Below the pieces are notes generated by a model that saw nothing but the letters and a program-made list of their open reading frames with translations, ran no database searches and was not told the origin of the DNA. The translations under genes and the position numbers were made by a program. Positions 27,478-36,237 of a stretch of DNA of 64,000 bases are shown here, piece by piece. Within the stretch, counting starts at the first letter, position 1. Every line of letters begins with the position of its first letter. The stretch comes from Neobacillus sp. DY30 (GTDB lineage: Bacteria; Bacillota; Bacilli; Bacillales; Cytobacillaceae). The stretch covers positions 996,001-1,060,000 of the forward strand of contig NZ_CP126093.1 of NCBI RefSeq assembly GCF_030123065.1. The letters are read 5' to 3'.

Positions 27478-27616
27478 ATATCTTTATTTCTTAGAGGAAT
27501 ATTACATGCCTTCAAAGAATTAACATAATACATGGAGTTAAACTCACTGCAACTACATGAGTCTGGGTGTCATTGGGAAAACTCCTAAATAAATCAACAC
27601 AACTAGGAGTATCAAC

Positions 27617-28345
27617 ATGAAAAATTATGTCTTTTTATTCTGTATTATTTTGGTCCTGTTTGGCACCTATACTGGCATTCATGGTTCGTCGGCTAGCACA
27701 AAGGTCATTAACCTTGTCGCCCTCGGTGATTCCATTACACATGGAATAGGGGACCCTGCAAAAAAGGGGTATATAGAAGGAGTTAAAGTGAAATTAGAAG
27801 AAGTACATAAGACTTCTATCAAAGTGAGGAACTATGCCGTACCAAGATATTCAACAGATAAAGTTCTCAAACAAATGCAGGATAAAAATATCACGAAGCA
27901 AATAAAAAAGGCAAATTGTATTATTCTTTATATCGGTACGAATGATTTCAGAAAGAGTGCCAATCATCAATTTTATCCGCTTAATGTAAAACAAGTAAAT
28001 GAGGGTAAGGTAACTTTCACTACAAACCTTTATAGAATCCTTGAAAACATAAGAAAAGGCAATTCTGCAGCCCCAATTTTTGTTCTAGGTTTATATCAAC
28101 CCTATATAGAATACTCGAATCGGCAAGAAATCTTAAGCGTTATAAAAGAATGGAACGATGAGATTATCAAAGTGGCGGGTAATTTTGATCAAACCTACTT
28201 TGTTGCTACCCTAGACCTATTTCAAAACAAACCAAAAAGTAACTATTTCAGCGATTCCTTACACCCAAATCCAGCTGGATATCAATTAATCTCCAATCGA
28301 TTATCTGAAAAAGTCTTAAAAGAACTGAGTTTTTATAAACAATGA
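27617..28345 (+). CDS. Secreted SGNH/GDSL hydrolase
   Basis: 242 residues. Residues 1-24 are a hydrophobic signal sequence. Block I VALGDSITHGIG (Ser39), block III YIGTNDFRKS, and block V DSLHPNPAGYQLI give the SGNH triad. Likely an esterase or acyl hydrolase acting outside the membrane or anchored by an uncleaved N-terminus; substrate unknown. TAGGAG precedes the ATG. Confidence 0.88.
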   Translation: MKNYVFLFCIILVLFGTYTGIHGSSASTKVINLVALGDSITHGIGDPAKKGYIEGVKVKLEEVHKTSIKVRNYAVPRYSTDKVLKQMQDKNITKQIKKANCIILYIGTNDFRKSANHQFYPLNVKQVNEGKVTFTTNLYRILENIRKGNSAAPIFVLGLYQPYIEYSNRQEILSVIKEWNDEIIKVAGNFDQTYFVATLDLFQNKPKSNYFSDSLHPNPAGYQLISNRLSEKVLKELSFYKQ

Positions 28346-28383
28346 TTTCATAATCGATGAATGAAGAAAAAGGAGTACTTAGG

Positions 28384-28851
28384 ATGATAACACTAAACGA
28401 AAAGCCTGTTGTAAAAGCAGAAATGCTTATTCGCAAACCAGTTGAGGAAGTATATGCAGCTTTAATTAACCCTGAAATCACGACAAAGTTTTGGTTCACC
28501 AAAAGCAGCGGGAGATTAGAAGAAGGTAAAACGGTAAGATGGGACTGGGAAATGTATGGTGTTGGCGATGAATTGTATGTTAAGGAATTAGAACAAAATA
28601 AACTAATTAGAATCGAATGGACCGATGGCACCCAGGTTGTTTGGAAATTTACTCCTCGAGCAGAAAATGAAACTTTTGTTTCTATTACCAACTCAGGATT
28701 TTCGGGAAGTGGAGATGAAATGGTAAACCAAGCCATTGATTCTATGGGTGGGTACACAATGGTACTTTCTGGCTTAAAGGCTTATCTAGAATATAACATT
28801 CAATTAAATCTTGTTGCCGACAAGGCACCGGACGCGAACATAAATAGGTAA
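28384..28851 (+). CDS. SRPBCC/AHSA1-like protein
   Basis: 155 residues. KAEMLIRKPVEEVYAALINPEITTKFWF, EEGKTVRWDWEMYG, and a long C-terminal helix GYTMVLSGLKAYLEY are characteristic of the AHSA1/START-like fold with a ligand pocket. Function unknown. AAGGAG lies 8 bases before the ATG at 28384. Confidence 0.85.
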   Translation: MITLNEKPVVKAEMLIRKPVEEVYAALINPEITTKFWFTKSSGRLEEGKTVRWDWEMYGVGDELYVKELEQNKLIRIEWTDGTQVVWKFTPRAENETFVSITNSGFSGSGDEMVNQAIDSMGGYTMVLSGLKAYLEYNIQLNLVADKAPDANINR

Positions 28852-28933
28852 GAGTAATAAGGCAGCTAATTCTATACTGATTTAGTCTGCCATTTTGTCA
28901 TGATAAGAGAAGAATCAAATAGGAGTACAGAGA

Positions 28934-29794
28934 ATGGAGAAATATATTGAGCGTATTAAACAGGTTTTCCCCAGCCTTTCTATTAAAGATTATAAGCTTA
29001 ATGATATTGGTCAAAATAATGATGTCCTCATTGTAAACGAATCAATCGTTTTTAGATTTCCAAAGTATCAAAAGGGGATAAACTATTTAAAACGAGAGAC
29101 TAAGATATTAAAAGCTATTAACAGTAAAGTAACGATTCCAGTTCCACATCCAATCTATCAATCTTTTGAAAAATGGGAAGCAGGGAAAGCTTTTGTAGGC
29201 TATGAGTTAATTCAAGGGTCCCCATTATGGAGAGAGAGTTTCCGAACCATTAATAATGAAAAAGTTTTAAAAAGACTAGCGTCACAACTCGTTAACTTCC
29301 TTACCGAGATTCATTCAATTTCAAAAAATGATCTACGATTAGAGGAAACCGATCCCCGTGAATAAATGGTTACTCTTTATCAAAGTATACAAAATAAGCT
29401 TTATCCATTTATGAAGATAGAAGCACAACGACAAATTGCTGATTCTTTTGAAACCTATTTAAATAGCGAAGCATGCTCAAACTTACACACCACTTTGATT
29501 CATGGTGATTTCGGGGCTACAAATATATTATGGGATCCATCCACCTATACTATTTCAGGAATCATTGATTTTGGCGGCAGCAGCATAGGTGACCCAGCAT
29601 ATGACTTTGCAGGATTACTGTCCAGTTATGGGGAAGCTTTTTTTAATAGGTGCTTGAATTTATACCCAAATGGAGCCGAGATAGCCGAACGAGTTAAGTT
29701 CTATAGAAGTACATTCGCTTTACAGGAAGCCTTGCATGGTGTGGAAAATGACGATATAGAAGCACTTGAAAATGGTATGAAAGCATATAGATAA
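28934..29794 (+). pseudogene. Aminoglycoside phosphotransferase (APH) family gene with an internal stop
   Basis: One continuous frame is broken by TAA at 29363-29365. The first part (143 residues) holds the nucleotide-binding lobe (IGQNNDVLIVNESIVFRFPK, then TKILKAI). The second part (142 residues) holds the catalytic loop LIHGDFGATNILWD and metal motif IIDFGGSSIGDPAYDFAGL. The text across the stop, DPRE-stop-MVTLYQS, fits a single-base change from a sense codon such as AAA. Family members phosphorylate aminoglycosides, macrolides or metabolites; the original substrate is unknown. An ATG follows the stop directly, but it has no RBS, and half a kinase would not be active. Confidence 0.85.
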
Positions 29795-29818
29795 AATCCA
29801 AATCTGGAGGGGAAAAAT

Positions 29819-30517
29819 ATGAGGCAAATTATTGCTCTTGGCGGCGGTGGTTTCTCCATGGAACCAGAAAATACATTATTGGATACATATATTCTGAAGC
29901 AATCAGGTAAAGAAAATCCGAAAGTTTGCTTTATTCCCACTGCGAGTGGAGATTCAGAGGATTATATTCAAAGGTTTTATCGTTTTTTCGAAAAACAAAA
30001 CTGCAGACCAACACATCTATCATTATTTAGACCGCCGACCAGAGATTTGGAGAGCTTTATTATGGAAAAGGATATTATCTATGTTGGTGGGGGGAATACA
30101 AAGAATCTGTTGGCTTTGTGGAAGGAATGGGAATTAGACACCATTTTGAAAATGTCCTGGAATCAAGGAATCCTATTAGCGGGGATTAGTGCGGGATCCA
30201 TTTGTTGGTTCGAGGAAGGTGTAACGGACTCCTATGGGGAAGGATTAGAGCCGCTCAACTGCTTGGGGTTTTTAAAAGGCAGTAATTGTCCTCATTATGA
30301 TGGGGAAGCCGATAGAAGACCAGCGTATCATAATCTGATTGGAGCTAAGAAAATACAATCAGGTATTGCAGCAGATGATGGGGTTGCTCTTCATTACATT
30401 GACCAAGAATTAAGTAGAATAGTCAGCTCAAGACCAACCAGCAAGGCTTATCTTGTTTCCAACGAAAATAAAGTAACTGAAACCGAACTTCAAACAGTGT
30501 ATTTAGGTTCTGAATAA
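29819..30517 (+). CDS. Peptidase E family (S51) serine peptidase
   Basis: 232 residues. IALGGGGFSMEP at the start, FIPTASGDSEDY, IYVGGGNTKNLL and the nucleophile elbow LAGISAGSICWF, followed by NCPHYDGE. The S51 group includes dipeptidase E (aspartyl dipeptidase) and B. subtilis YgaJ. Cytoplasmic. GGAGGGG precedes the ATG. It lies 24 bases after the broken APH gene and may be in the same transcript. Confidence 0.9.
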   Translation: MRQIIALGGGGFSMEPENTLLDTYILKQSGKENPKVCFIPTASGDSEDYIQRFYRFFEKQNCRPTHLSLFRPPTRDLESFIMEKDIIYVGGGNTKNLLALWKEWELDTILKMSWNQGILLAGISAGSICWFEEGVTDSYGEGLEPLNCLGFLKGSNCPHYDGEADRRPAYHNLIGAKKIQSGIAADDGVALHYIDQELSRIVSSRPTSKAYLVSNENKVTETELQTVYLGSE

Positions 30518-30651
30518 ATTTGATTCTAAATACCTAATATTATACTTTTTTGTGATAAAGAAATAAAGGGAAATTAGGTATAATATCCTACCCGCTTAAG
30601 CATTATAATGTTGTTACTAGCCAATATGTACATAGAAGGAGGATAAAATCA

Positions 30652-30786
30652 GTGACAAATAAAAACAACAATCGTAACCAGCCGCATACCGGTGGAAGTA
30701 AGGCAGATACAGAATTCGGCGCGGAGCAGGGATTAAGCAAAAAAGCAAGAAAACAAGCTGCAAGACAAAATAAAAACAACTCATAA
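30652..30786 (+). CDS. Small basic protein, possibly a gamma-type spore protein relative
   Basis: 44 residues, GTG start, 7 bases after AAGGAGGAT, followed at once by a strong terminator. The sequence is very hydrophilic: an Asn-rich start (TNKNNNRNQPHTGG), then ADTEFGAEQG and a Lys/Arg/Gln-rich end (KKARKQAARQNKNNS). TEFGAE recalls the TEFASE motif of gamma-type small acid-soluble spore proteins, but the match is short. Spore function is a guess. Confidence 0.6.
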   Translation: MTNKNNNRNQPHTGGSKADTEFGAEQGLSKKARKQAARQNKNNS

Positions 30787-30793
30787 TGTATAA

Positions 30794-30817
30794 AAAAAAC
30801 GCCTAAGGGCGTTTTTT
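30794..30817. terminator. Bidirectional terminator
   Basis: AAAAAACGCC / GGCGTTTTTT with loop TAAG, between the 44-residue gene and the convergent hemolysin III gene. Confidence 0.85.
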
Positions 30818-30821
30818 CATT

Positions 30822-31469
30822 TTATATTACAAAGTAAAACACACATAAGAAGTGAGACAAACTCCCAAGCATGATAAAGATATGAAAAATTTCATGAAAA
30901 CCCATATATTTAAATTGAAGGAATCTTGGCTTAGCTCCATAGATGATGCCGCCAATGGTATAAAAAACCCCTCCGAGTATTAATAAAAATAAACCTTTTG
31001 GATCTAAGCTCCCTGCTAGTGGCGAGAAAACAAACACAATCATCCAGCCCATAACAAGATACAGTGCGGTTGAAATCCAGCGCGGACAATTAAACCAAAC
31101 CATTTTAAACACAACTCCACTCAATGCTACCGCAGCAATAATGGAAAATAGTATATTCCCAGTTGTTCCATTTAAACTAATAAAACAAAATGGTGTGTAG
31201 GTACCTGCAATTAAAATAAAAATCATCGAGTGGTCGAGCCGTCTTAAAAAAGCAATGACATGATCTCTAGCGATTACCATATGATAGGTGGCAGAAGCTG
31301 AATAAAGGAGGATCATGCTGACGCCAAAAATGATGACTGCCGTAATATTCATTGCTGACGATGTGGAACTAGACACTTTAATGACCATCGCTAGAAGTCC
31401 TACAAAAGATAATAGCGCTCCCGATAAATGAGTGAGTCCATTAATTGGTTCTCGAATATAATTACTCAA
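30822..31469 (-). CDS. Hemolysin III family membrane protein
   Basis: 215 residues with seven predicted membrane helices. NGLTHLSGALLSFVGLLAM, YSASATYHM, LRRLDHSMIFILIAGTYTPF and the late HEIFHIFIMLGSLSHF are hallmark HlyIII/PAQR motifs with the conserved His and Asp residues. B. subtilis YplQ is of this family. The family is linked to membrane homeostasis; hydrolase activity is suspected for PAQR relatives. TTG start at 31469, 8 bases after AGGAGGG. Confidence 0.92.
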   Translation of the reverse strand: MSNYIREPINGLTHLSGALLSFVGLLAMVIKVSSSTSSAMNITAVIIFGVSMILLYSASATYHMVIARDHVIAFLRRLDHSMIFILIAGTYTPFCFISLNGTTGNILFSIIAAVALSGVVFKMVWFNCPRWISTALYLVMGWMIVFVFSPLAGSLDPKGLFLLILGGVFYTIGGIIYGAKPRFLQFKYMGFHEIFHIFIMLGSLSHFLCVFYFVI

Positions 31470-31537
31470 ATGATAACCCTCCTATTGCAATATGTAGTTT
31501 TAATAACTACTTATAATAATACTAATAAAACCATACC

Positions 31538-31583
31538 TAGTCAACGGATAATTGTTACGATATAATGTTAATCAGATAACAAT
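31538..31583 (+). promoter_or_regulatory. Promoter and flanking inverted repeat of the DUF1836 gene
   Basis: TAGTCA (31538-31543), 17 bases, TATAAT (31561-31566). ATTGTTA (31551-31557) and TAACAAT (31577-31583) form an inverted repeat that brackets the -10. This placement suits a repressor, perhaps the DUF1836 protein itself. Confidence 0.55.
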
Positions 31584-31602
31584 TGGATCGGAGATTTTTA
31601 TA

Positions 31603-32193
31603 ATGGAAAAAGTCAAAGAAATACTTGAACAGCTTAAATTAGAAACAAATCTTTCCTTAGATGAAATACCGAATATTGATTTGTATATGGATCAAGTGAT
31701 TCAGTTATTTGAAAACAAATTTGCCAATTCAAAGCGAAATGAAGAGGAAAAAGTCCTTACAAAAACCATGATCAATAACTATGCAAAGGGGAAGCTGATT
31801 TTCCCGATAAAAAATAAGAAATATTCTAAAGAGCATTTAATTTTAATCAGTTTGATTTACCAGCTAAAAGGGGCTCTTTCCATTAACGACATCCAAGTAA
31901 CACTGGAGGGGTTGAATAAAAGGATTATCAAGGAGGACATAGAGGTTGATTCTTTTTATAACAGTTATTTAGCTTTGGCCCAAAAAAATGTTGCTGATTC
32001 TACTATCGATATTAATGAACGAGTAAAGGATGTAAATGAAGAAGTAGCAAAAATGGAGGATCGGAACGCTGACTATCTTGAGCAGGTTCTTATGATTTCT
32101 TCACTCGTGCATATGAGTAACCTATATAGAAAAGTTGCCGAAAAGCTGGTGGATGAAATTGTAGTGGATAAAGAAGGAAAGCGTCATAGATAA
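31603..32193 (+). CDS. DUF1836 domain protein
   Basis: 196 residues. LTKTMINNYAKGKLIFPIKNKKYSKEHLILISLIYQLKGALSINDIQ is the DUF1836 region, a MerR-like helix-turn-helix fold. The C-terminal 80 residues are acidic and helical. Probably DNA-binding; target unknown. The inverted repeat bracketing its own promoter suggests autoregulation. GGATCGGAG precedes the ATG. Confidence 0.85.
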   Translation: MEKVKEILEQLKLETNLSLDEIPNIDLYMDQVIQLFENKFANSKRNEEEKVLTKTMINNYAKGKLIFPIKNKKYSKEHLILISLIYQLKGALSINDIQVTLEGLNKRIIKEDIEVDSFYNSYLALAQKNVADSTIDINERVKDVNEEVAKMEDRNADYLEQVLMISSLVHMSNLYRKVAEKLVDEIVVDKEGKRHR

Positions 32194-32212
32194 TCATATC
32201 TGTGACGCTTTC
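32177..32212. terminator. Bidirectional terminator built from the two gene ends
   Basis: GAAAGCGTCATAGAT (32177-32191) pairs with ATCTGTGACGCTTTC (32198-32212), 14 of 15 pairs. The adjacent stop codons of the convergent genes (TAA 32191-32193, TGA 32194-32196) fall in and next to the loop. The intergenic distance is zero. Confidence 0.8.
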
Positions 32213-33765
32213 TTTATTGGTTTCTTTCGTAGATCTTGTACATCTTTCCCAATATCAATAGTCTTTAGGGCTGAGTCATGAACCTGAACGTGATCTATGG
32301 AGACAGAATCGGCACGATTTTCTCCTCCATAGACCTTAATTCCTGCACTGGCATTTTTAAAATCTCTGATAGAAATATTGTTTAAAACTATATTTCTTGC
32401 TCTGTACTGTATTGCGATCACAGGGCAGCCACTATAGTCATAATCAGGATCGCCAATCAATGTAAAATGATTAACCACCACATTTTTATAGCCGGATACC
32501 ACTAAACCGCGAGGAGTGGAATCTTTATATAAATCTGTATTAATGGGTCTAATGGCTGCAAGATTCACAGCAGTAATATTGTATGCCGACTTTGACTCGG
32601 TATCTGTACTTTTGTGGTGTCCGATATGGCGGAAGTTATAGGAACGGTTGTCTTTTACGGAGATATGCCCAACGATTTGAATATTAGAGGCAGCTGTCGA
32701 ATTTTGATGAGCTTTTACTTCGATGCCGCCAAAGCACCTGGCCGAAGAATTATTAACTAAAAGGACATTCCTTGAGCCATCATCAATTTCAAATCCATTT
32801 GAATTGGAATAACCGCGTTGATGGGCCCGGCCGCTCGGGTCACACATATGAGAGCAGGTAATTAATATATAATCACTATGATGGGTGGTAATTCCGTCAT
32901 CCCCAAAACCATATCCATTAAGGTTGTCGAGCCACACATATTGGCTGCCCCCTTTGGCACGAAATCCGTCTCCGCCATAATTATACAAGGTGGAGGAAAT
33001 ATCAAAACAATGGAGTCCTGGATTGATTGCTTCAACATCTTTTACCCAGCCATAGCTGACATTTGCATAGGTTAGACAGCTTGAATGATTGCCCCACGTA
33101 CTCGTCTTTTGAACATCACCAAGCCTTTCGATATTCCAATCTAAACTCATTCCCTGCACATATACATGATGATTCCCTCTCCAATGATTGGCATTGGTAA
33201 TTAATCGTGTTCCTTTTGAGGCACTCTCATGCAGTTTGATGGTTGTTTTACCCTTTCCGGATCCTGCTATAATTGTCAAGGAAGGAAGCCGAATGCCCTT
33301 CGTGATAAAAACACCTTCAGGAATATTTACTCTAACCCTGCCATTACCAAGCGCTCTTTTAAAGGCAGCTGTGTTATCCGTTTTTCCGTCCCCAATCCCG
33401 CCAAAATCTTCAATATTTACTTCCTTTGTTATGCTGCTCAGCAGGTTTTCGTACTCTTCATCAAGCTGCGTCTTCCATTCGGGATATACATTTCCTGACG
33501 AATCGACGTATAGCTGTGTAGGCTCAAGGAGGCTGAATGGCCTGGCTGATAATCGAAACAATACCTCTATCATCTTTTTCAAAAGAGGAACTGGTTTTGG
33601 TCCCTTTGTGAACTGAGATACAGGCTTATTCTCCCGGCATTCTTGGAATAAGACATTGGTCTCTGCGATAACTTTATTAACATTAAGTTTTTTACCTGTA
33701 ATCTCCTCAAGCAGTTCTCCATTTTTTCGAGGCTCATGATTTCTATTGAAATTTTTCATTAACAT
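32194..33765 (-). CDS. Right-handed beta-helix (pectate-lyase-3-like) protein
   Basis: 523 residues. After about 115 variable residues, VNIEDFGGIGDGKTDNTAAFKRAL is the classic entry motif of Pectate_lyase_3/GH28-type and phage tailspike beta-helices. The repeating short strands (LVNNSSARCFGGIEVKAH, NIVLNNISIRDF) continue to the C-terminus. No signal peptide is seen, so it may be a cytosolic, spore or phage-derived carbohydrate-active protein. Start at 33765 (or 33759); GGAGTG lies 5 bases upstream. The catalytic residues are not obvious. Confidence 0.82.
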   Translation of the reverse strand: MLMKNFNRNHEPRKNGELLEEITGKKLNVNKVIAETNVLFQECRENKPVSQFTKGPKPVPLLKKMIEVLFRLSARPFSLLEPTQLYVDSSGNVYPEWKTQLDEEYENLLSSITKEVNIEDFGGIGDGKTDNTAAFKRALGNGRVRVNIPEGVFITKGIRLPSLTIIAGSGKGKTTIKLHESASKGTRLITNANHWRGNHHVYVQGMSLDWNIERLGDVQKTSTWGNHSSCLTYANVSYGWVKDVEAINPGLHCFDISSTLYNYGGDGFRAKGGSQYVWLDNLNGYGFGDDGITTHHSDYILITCSHMCDPSGRAHQRGYSNSNGFEIDDGSRNVLLVNNSSARCFGGIEVKAHQNSTAASNIQIVGHISVKDNRSYNFRHIGHHKSTDTESKSAYNITAVNLAAIRPINTDLYKDSTPRGLVVSGYKNVVVNHFTLIGDPDYDYSGCPVIAIQYRARNIVLNNISIRDFKNASAGIKVYGGENRADSVSIDHVQVHDSALKTIDIGKDVQDLRKKPIKKASQI

Positions 33766-33859
33766 TTTTCACTCCAAAATGAAAGCTTTTATAAACCTAT
33801 TATTGCCGATTCAGCAAAAAAGCTCCAATTATGAAGTACCCCAGTCTTATTCTTTAATA

Positions 33860-34046
33860 TAGGCTGTGTTATATTTGGCTGTTGATTTACGCTCCAGGCG
33901 CTACGCTTTCCGCGGGCTCGCCCGTGAGCCTCCTCGGTCGTCCCGACCTGCGGGGTCTCACTCAGCTCGTTCATCCCGCAGGAGTCGAGCGCCTTCCGCT
34001 CCAATCAACAGGTTCTAAAAACAACAGACTTCTTTAACACAGCCTA
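33860..34046. mobile_element. MITE-like element with terminal inverted repeats
   Basis: TAGGCTGTGTTA (33860-33871) and TAACACAGCCTA (34035-34046) are perfect 12-bp terminal inverted repeats. AATA flanks both ends, a possible target duplication. The GC-rich interior contains further pairing (GGCGCTACGCTTTCCGCGGG, CCTGCGGGG / CCCGCAGG). It codes for nothing plausible. I recall similar GC-rich blocks recurring between genes in Bacillaceae genomes, but cannot check. The right end supplies the stop codon of the RDD gene. Confidence 0.7.
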
Positions 34047-34790
34047 AATATAAAACCCTGCGGCTAACAAACCAACTGGTAAACTTCCAGCAATAAATAG
34101 CCTAGCCATACTGACCTGTCCATATAAAATAACCGTACCAATTTTACAATCCCAAGTCGATATCCCATTGCCCTTTAAGTCTCGATAAGAAAAAAAGAAG
34201 CAAATTACATTTAAAATAGGGATACCGAATCCCATACCTAGAAAGTTAACAAAAAGGCTTCTCTTAAAAGCAGTAATAAAATTAAGCTTATCGCCATTCA
34301 CACTTTTGATTCTCATATTTAAGAAGGCCCTTCCAAAAGTATTGCCGAAAATAGATAGAATGACAGATTCAATAATAATCCAGAAAACCAAACTAAGAAT
34401 AAATATATATAAATTAAAAGTATCTTCAATAAAAGAGGGAAAAAGAATCGATACCGATAGGATAAACGTGATTGAAAATAAGGATAAGTCGAAAAATCTG
34501 GCAAGATAACGGACGTATGGTCTTCCACTAGGATATGTGGCTTCTACATACTCTTTTTTTGTTTTGAAATTATCCGGGAGCAGGTGAATTCTTGAGGATT
34601 CAAGGATACTGTCTGAAAAAATATCAAGGCTTTTTGCCATTTGCCAGCATTCCATTGACTTGTTCCAGACAAAGGTGTCACCTGGAAGAACTCGCTGTTC
34701 AATTAACTTCTTTAATTCAAATAAACAAACAGGTCCTTGCTGCTGAGAATCTTGTATAAAAAACCAAATATTTTCATTAGTTGATTCCAT
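34044..34790 (-). CDS. GYF_2 plus RDD-domain membrane protein
   Basis: 248 residues. Residues 7-52 (IWFFIQDSQQQGPVCLFELKKL, VWNKSMECWQMA) are a GYF_2/DUF4339 domain. Residues about 95-245 are an RDD membrane domain: VRYLARFFDLSLFS, several helices, and FGNTFGRAFLNMRI. RDD proteins may be small transporters. ATG at 34790 follows GGGGGCG. The TAG stop lies in the right terminal repeat of the MITE-like element, so the native C-terminus may have been cut or extended by the insertion. Confidence 0.82.
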   Translation of the reverse strand: MESTNENIWFFIQDSQQQGPVCLFELKKLIEQRVLPGDTFVWNKSMECWQMAKSLDIFSDSILESSRIHLLPDNFKTKKEYVEATYPSGRPYVRYLARFFDLSLFSITFILSVSILFPSFIEDTFNLYIFILSLVFWIIIESVILSIFGNTFGRAFLNMRIKSVNGDKLNFITAFKRSLFVNFLGMGFGIPILNVICFFFSYRDLKGNGISTWDCKIGTVILYGQVSMARLFIAGSLPVGLLAAGFYI

Positions 34791-34916
34791 AAAGTCGCCC
34801 CCAATAGGTAAATTATACCACGTGCGGTTTATGGCCTTTTTTGTCAGTTTTGTGTATTTTGAATATTTCTTAGCCATGAACAGCAAAATACTAACATACG
34901 TTCGGAGGTGGCTGTT

Positions 34917-35231
34917 GTGGAAAATAAGGATTATGAAAAAATTTATGAGGAATATAAGCAGCAAAGTGTGCAGCAAGCTCAGTTAGAGGCGGGTCAAAGT
35001 AATCCTGATGGAAAAGAGGAATTCGTAGCCGTAAGGAAAAACGATGATGGAGACATCATCGCATTTAAAACAAGCTCAGGAAGAGAGCTGGATTACATCA
35101 CTGCTTTAACCGAAGCCAAAGCAGGTCAGATCGCCCACGTTGATGTTTTTCATAAATACGGAAGAGATATTATTCGAAGTGAACCAGATGGGATAAAAGA
35201 AAACAATCTCGATCAACTTCCCGAATTTTAG
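34917..35231 (+). CDS. DUF3892 domain protein
   Basis: 104 residues. An N-terminal charged helix (KDYEKIYEEYKQQSVQQAQLE) precedes the DUF3892 core AVRKNDDGDIIAFKTSSGRELDY, ALTEAKAGQIAHVDVFHKYGRD and IIRSEPDG. Function unknown. GTG start at 34917; the GTG at 34908 sits within the RBS GGAGGTG. Confidence 0.85.
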   Translation: MENKDYEKIYEEYKQQSVQQAQLEAGQSNPDGKEEFVAVRKNDDGDIIAFKTSSGRELDYITALTEAKAGQIAHVDVFHKYGRDIIRSEPDGIKENNLDQLPEF

Positions 35232-35409
35232 TTGGCAAAGGGAGTGGCACAACGTTGCTGCTCTCTTTTCTTCTTTCACTGACAAGGATCGTTAGTATTA
35301 GCAAAAGTCTAATTTCAATTTTATTGTAAAAAAGTAAACATCTATCCATTTCATGCTCGTCCTAGAAAGCATAGTATAACTAAAGACGTTATGAAGGGAA
35401 GGATGTTGG

Positions 35410-35505
35410 ATGTTTGATTCCTTATTTGAATTCTTAGCTCAGCTATTCACATTGATTTACCAGTTCCTTTTAAACATTTTAGGAGTATTTCAAAATATTT
35501 TATAA
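35410..35505 (+). CDS. 31-residue amphipathic helical peptide
   Basis: A tiny gene with an RBS (GGGAAGGATG) before the ATG and its own terminator. The peptide starts MFDSLFEFLAQLF and is almost all Phe, Leu, Ile and Val, except for polar residues at 3, 7, 11, 14, 18, 22 and 29, spaced 3-4 apart. This gives one polar stripe on a membrane-active helix. It has no lysine or arginine. It could be a type I toxin-like peptide, a small membrane-protein partner or a PSM-like peptide. Family not recognised. Confidence 0.6.
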   Translation: MFDSLFEFLAQLFTLIYQFLLNILGVFQNIL

Positions 35506-35532
35506 AGGTCGAGAGAACCGGCCTTTTTTTTG
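35504..35532 (+). terminator. Terminator of the 31-residue peptide gene
   Basis: AAAGGTCG / CGGCCTTT with a 7-base loop, followed by a T-run. It starts inside the stop codon. Confidence 0.85.
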
Positions 35533-35575
35533 TTAAAGTGAAATTAGTATTTTTAACATTAGGAGGAGATTGCGT

Positions 35576-36199
35576 ATGATTACGCTATACATAACAAGGC
35601 ACGGTGAAACAGACTGGAATCGAGAAAAAAGAATGCAAGGCTGGCTGGATTCAAATCTAACAGAAAACGGTATAAAAAATGCAGTATGTTTAGGTGAAAG
35701 ATTGAAAGAAACAGAGTTAACAGCTATTTTCTCGAGTCCAAGCGGGAGGACGAAAGCCACTGCCAGTTTGATACGGGGAGAAAGAGATATCCCCGTCATT
35801 TACGATGAAAATCTGAGAGAAATTAAACTGGGTCAGTGGGAAGGAAAAACTCATACCTCGATTAAAGAATTGTATCCAGCAGAGTTTGAGTCATTCTGGA
35901 ATACACCACATCTATTTAACACTGTTGGAGGAGAACGGTTTGAAGAAACACGGGCAAGAGCGGTTCAGGTTTTAGAACGAATAAAAAGAGAATATAAATC
36001 TGGAAATATATTAATTGTAACTCATTCTGTTGTCATTAAATGTTTGTATTCTTTTTTTAATAATTTACCAATTGAATCTTTATGGGAACCGCCTTATATA
36101 CATGATACGAGTCTTACGATTGTAGAAATGGATGAAAGTGGTTTTAAGCTTGTGCTTGAAGGTGATATAACCCACTTGGAGTCTGTGAATTTTATATAG
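35576..36199 (+). CDS. Histidine phosphatase family protein
   Basis: 207 residues. YITRHGETDWNREKRMQGWLDSNLTENG carries the catalytic RHG histidine; EIKLGQWEGK, the VTHSVVIKCL second histidine and a late HDTSLTIVE complete the phosphoglycerate-mutase-like fold. Likely a broad phosphatase such as PhoE/YhfR. ATG at 35576 follows AGGAGGAG. Confidence 0.92.
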   Translation: MITLYITRHGETDWNREKRMQGWLDSNLTENGIKNAVCLGERLKETELTAIFSSPSGRTKATASLIRGERDIPVIYDENLREIKLGQWEGKTHTSIKELYPAEFESFWNTPHLFNTVGGERFEETRARAVQVLERIKREYKSGNILIVTHSVVIKCLYSFFNNLPIESLWEPPYIHDTSLTIVEMDESGFKLVLEGDITHLESVNFI

Positions 36200-36237
36200 A
36201 AGGGGCATCGATAAATAGCACAATTGGAGTGTGAGAA

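Noticed and set aside
29366..29794. Independent gene starting right after the APH stop
   Set aside because: It has no RBS, shares the frame with the upstream half and begins in the middle of the APH fold.
33789..34004. 71-codon reading frame on the minus strand inside the MITE-like element
   Set aside because: It only reads through the GC-rich repeat, has no RBS and resembles no protein.
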